DNA of 64,000 nucleotides from Heliomicrobium undosum (lineage in GTDB: Bacteria; Bacillota; Desulfitobacteriia; Heliobacteriales; Heliobacteriaceae), in NCBI RefSeq assembly GCF_009877425.1, contig NZ_WXEY01000006.1, forward strand, positions 1 through 64,000, read 5' to 3'. Positions 62,820-64,000 of the stretch are shown here, piece by piece. Both the position numbers and the translations under genes were made by a program. The number at the start of each line of letters is the position of its first letter. Positions within the stretch are counted from its first letter, which is position 1. The notes beneath the pieces were generated by a model that was given only the letters and a program-made list of their open reading frames with translations, was not told the origin of the DNA and did not search any database.

Positions 62820-64000
62820 TTACTTCAGGTAGGCCATGGGGTTGCGCACCCCGCCGTCGATGACCTCGAAGTGCAGGTGGCTGCCGTAAGAGCGGCCTGT
62901 CGATCCGGCTGCGCCGATGTTGGCACCCCGGCTGACGGTCTGGCCTTCACCGACGTACAGTTGGGAGAGGTGGGCGTAGCGGGTGGTGATGCCGCCGTGG
63001 TCGACGAGGATGCACTTGCCGTAGCCGCCGGCCCAACCGGCGAAGGTGACTACGCCGTCATCGGCAGAATAGACGGGATCGCCCGTATTGGCGTCGATGT
63101 CCATCCCGGTGTGAAACTCGCGGCCCCGGTAGCCGAAGGGAGAGGTGATCCGCCGGCCGCCGATGGGCCAGGAGAGGGTTCCGCCGCCGCCGCCGCTGTA
63201 GCTGCCGCCGGCGCTTCTGCTGCTACCGCGGGAGGCTACCATCACACGGTCGCCGCGAACCTCAACCCGTTGGACGGGGCTCTTCAACGTTTTCTCTTCC
63301 TTCAGTTCCTCATCGAACTGGTAGTTGTTCTCTTTGCTGATGACATAGGTGGCGATCTTTTTGCCGTTGGCGCCTTCCTGTTTGACCTTCACAGCGCCAG
63401 GGCGCATGTTGTTGTCCCGCTCGACTTTCGTCGGATAGGGAACGTCTTCTTCCTTGACGACCTTGTATGTACTGACCACGTTGAGGTAATGGACCGGCCG
63501 GGTGAGGTTGATCTCCTGGCCGATTTTTAATTTGTTTTCGTTGACCAGTTGGGCGTTCGCTTTGCGCAGTTCGTTCCAGCTCATGCCGTTTTTGACGGCC
63601 ACGCTCCAGAGGGTGTCCCCTTTTTGGACGACATAGCGGATCTTCTCGCCTTTGCCTTCGGCGAGCATCTTTTTCGCTTGATCGCTGGGAATGACCTGAT
63701 CGGGCGGCACTTCCGCGTTCTCGTAGGCGACCTGCTGCTTCACTTTCACATCGATCAGTTCGACGCCTTCGCCGATTTGTCCGTAAGAGAAGAAGTTGAT
63801 CGTGTCTTTGACCACTTGTTCGGCCTGTTCGCGGTTAGCGACGACCAACTCGGGGCGTCCGTCGATCACGATCCGGCAGGCGTCGACCATGCCGTTGGCC
63901 TTGACCACGATACCGGACGGGTTAGCCGGTTGCGTAGGCGCCGGTGTTCCGTTGAAGGCCGCCGCTGTGATGGCGCCGACCAGCAGGAGCGCCCCGGCTC
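62820..64000 (-). CDS. LysM-G5-M23 peptidoglycan endopeptidase (5' end beyond the window)
   Basis: 393 codons visible; the frame is open to the right edge, and the first visible residues (AGALLLVGAITAAAFNG) look like a membrane or signal segment, so only a short N-terminal piece is missing. GTG at 63908 is internal. Order: signal/anchor, a linker domain with PELVVANREQAEQVVKDTI, LysM (VVQKGDTLWSVAVKNGMSWNEL, then LKIGQEINL), G5 domain (YKVVKEEDVPYPT), a Ser/Gly linker, and an M23 domain with Zn ligands in FHTGMDID and SHLHFEV. It cuts peptidoglycan cross-links, or acts as a regulatory scaffold at the wall. Confidence 0.93.
   Translation of the reverse strand, partial: AGALLLVGAITAAAFNGTPAPTQPANPSGIVVKANGMVDACRIVIDGRPELVVANREQAEQVVKDTINFFSYGQIGEGVELIDVKVKQQVAYENAEVPPDQVIPSDQAKKMLAEGKGEKIRYVVQKGDTLWSVAVKNGMSWNELRKANAQLVNENKLKIGQEINLTRPVHYLNVVSTYKVVKEEDVPYPTKVERDNNMRPGAVKVKQEGANGKKIATYVISKENNYQFDEELKEEKTLKSPVQRVEVRGDRVMVASRGSSRSAGGSYSGGGGGTLSWPIGGRRITSPFGYRGREFHTGMDIDANTGDPVYSADDGVVTFAGWAGGYGKCILVDHGGITTRYAHLSQLYVGEGQTVSRGANIGAAGSTGRSYGSHLHFEVIDGGVRNPMAYLK

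Overview
The window reads like a chromosomal segment of a moderately GC-rich, anaerobic member of the Firmicutes/Clostridia. Pointers are LL-diaminopimelate aminotransferase (DapL), a tungsten-type aldehyde:ferredoxin oxidoreductase, a stand-alone GltA-type glutamate synthase subunit, three-SLH S-layer anchoring, the rlmH-htrA-yycJ-murA neighbourhood, strong AGGAGG-type ribosome binding sites and many TTG starts. A CrtI/CrtN-type desaturase would fit a heliobacterium, but the genus is inference only.

Layout. 1-650: tandem promoters and leader of an rRNA operon whose 16S gene lies off the left edge, plus tRNA-Trp and tRNA-Arg with their own promoter, all leftward. 0.6-9 kb: a 1-phosphofructokinase-family kinase, a 1741-residue SLH surface protein built on seven 107-residue repeats, a phage-tail-collar family protein and a GNAT acetyltransferase. 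9-20 kb: hrpB, ywbE and a MetE/UroD-like gene (leftward operon), a divergent DEAD-box helicase, a MocR regulator divergent from an EamA transporter with a palindrome in the shared promoter region, and gltA. 20-30 kb: two surface-glycan glycosyltransferases, aldehyde:ferredoxin oxidoreductase, a UPF0316 protein with a TetR regulator behind a decayed ABC-transporter gene, a 2-hydroxyacid dehydrogenase, a YitT protein and a PaaI-type thioesterase. 30-43 kb: a stand-alone condensation-type acyltransferase behind an operator-like promoter, two chemoreceptors, a carotenoid-type desaturase, nudC, dapL, a frameshifted alpha/beta hydrolase, TetR, a transglutaminase-like protein and a diguanylate cyclase. 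44-51 kb (accessory, lower GC in places): MarR, Old Yellow Enzyme and ferredoxin-nitroreductase, LysR divergent from an MFS transporter, a gene remnant, a DbpA-type helicase and PhnA. 51-64 kb: rlmH, a His-rich membrane protein, HtrA protease, YycJ, a methyltransferase, MurA, a small Cys-rich protein, an HExxH-like peptidase, a TPR protein, RarD, a CoA-binding/thioredoxin-reductase fusion, and an M23 peptidase cut by the right edge.

How the genes fit together. Cell-envelope functions dominate: S-layer protein, glycosyltransferases, HtrA, MurA, M23 peptidase, and dapL for meso-diaminopimelate. Redox functions are the second theme: aldehyde:ferredoxin oxidoreductase, gltA, Old Yellow Enzyme, nitroreductase and the reductase fusion. 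The most interesting items are: (1) a fused CoA-binding/thioredoxin-reductase gene behind a near-consensus promoter with a 7-5-7 palindrome resembling CsoR/CstR-family operators just downstream of the expected transcription start; (2) a MurA with Asp in place of the usual catalytic Cys, a change known to give fosfomycin insensitivity; (3) short degenerate tandem repeats of several periods (8, 11, 12, 16, 19 bp) scattered through intergenic regions and gene ends; (4) an ABC ATPase joined in frame to the tail of a permease by deletion, still behind an intact promoter and palindrome; (5) a lone condensation-domain protein with its own operator-like promoter.
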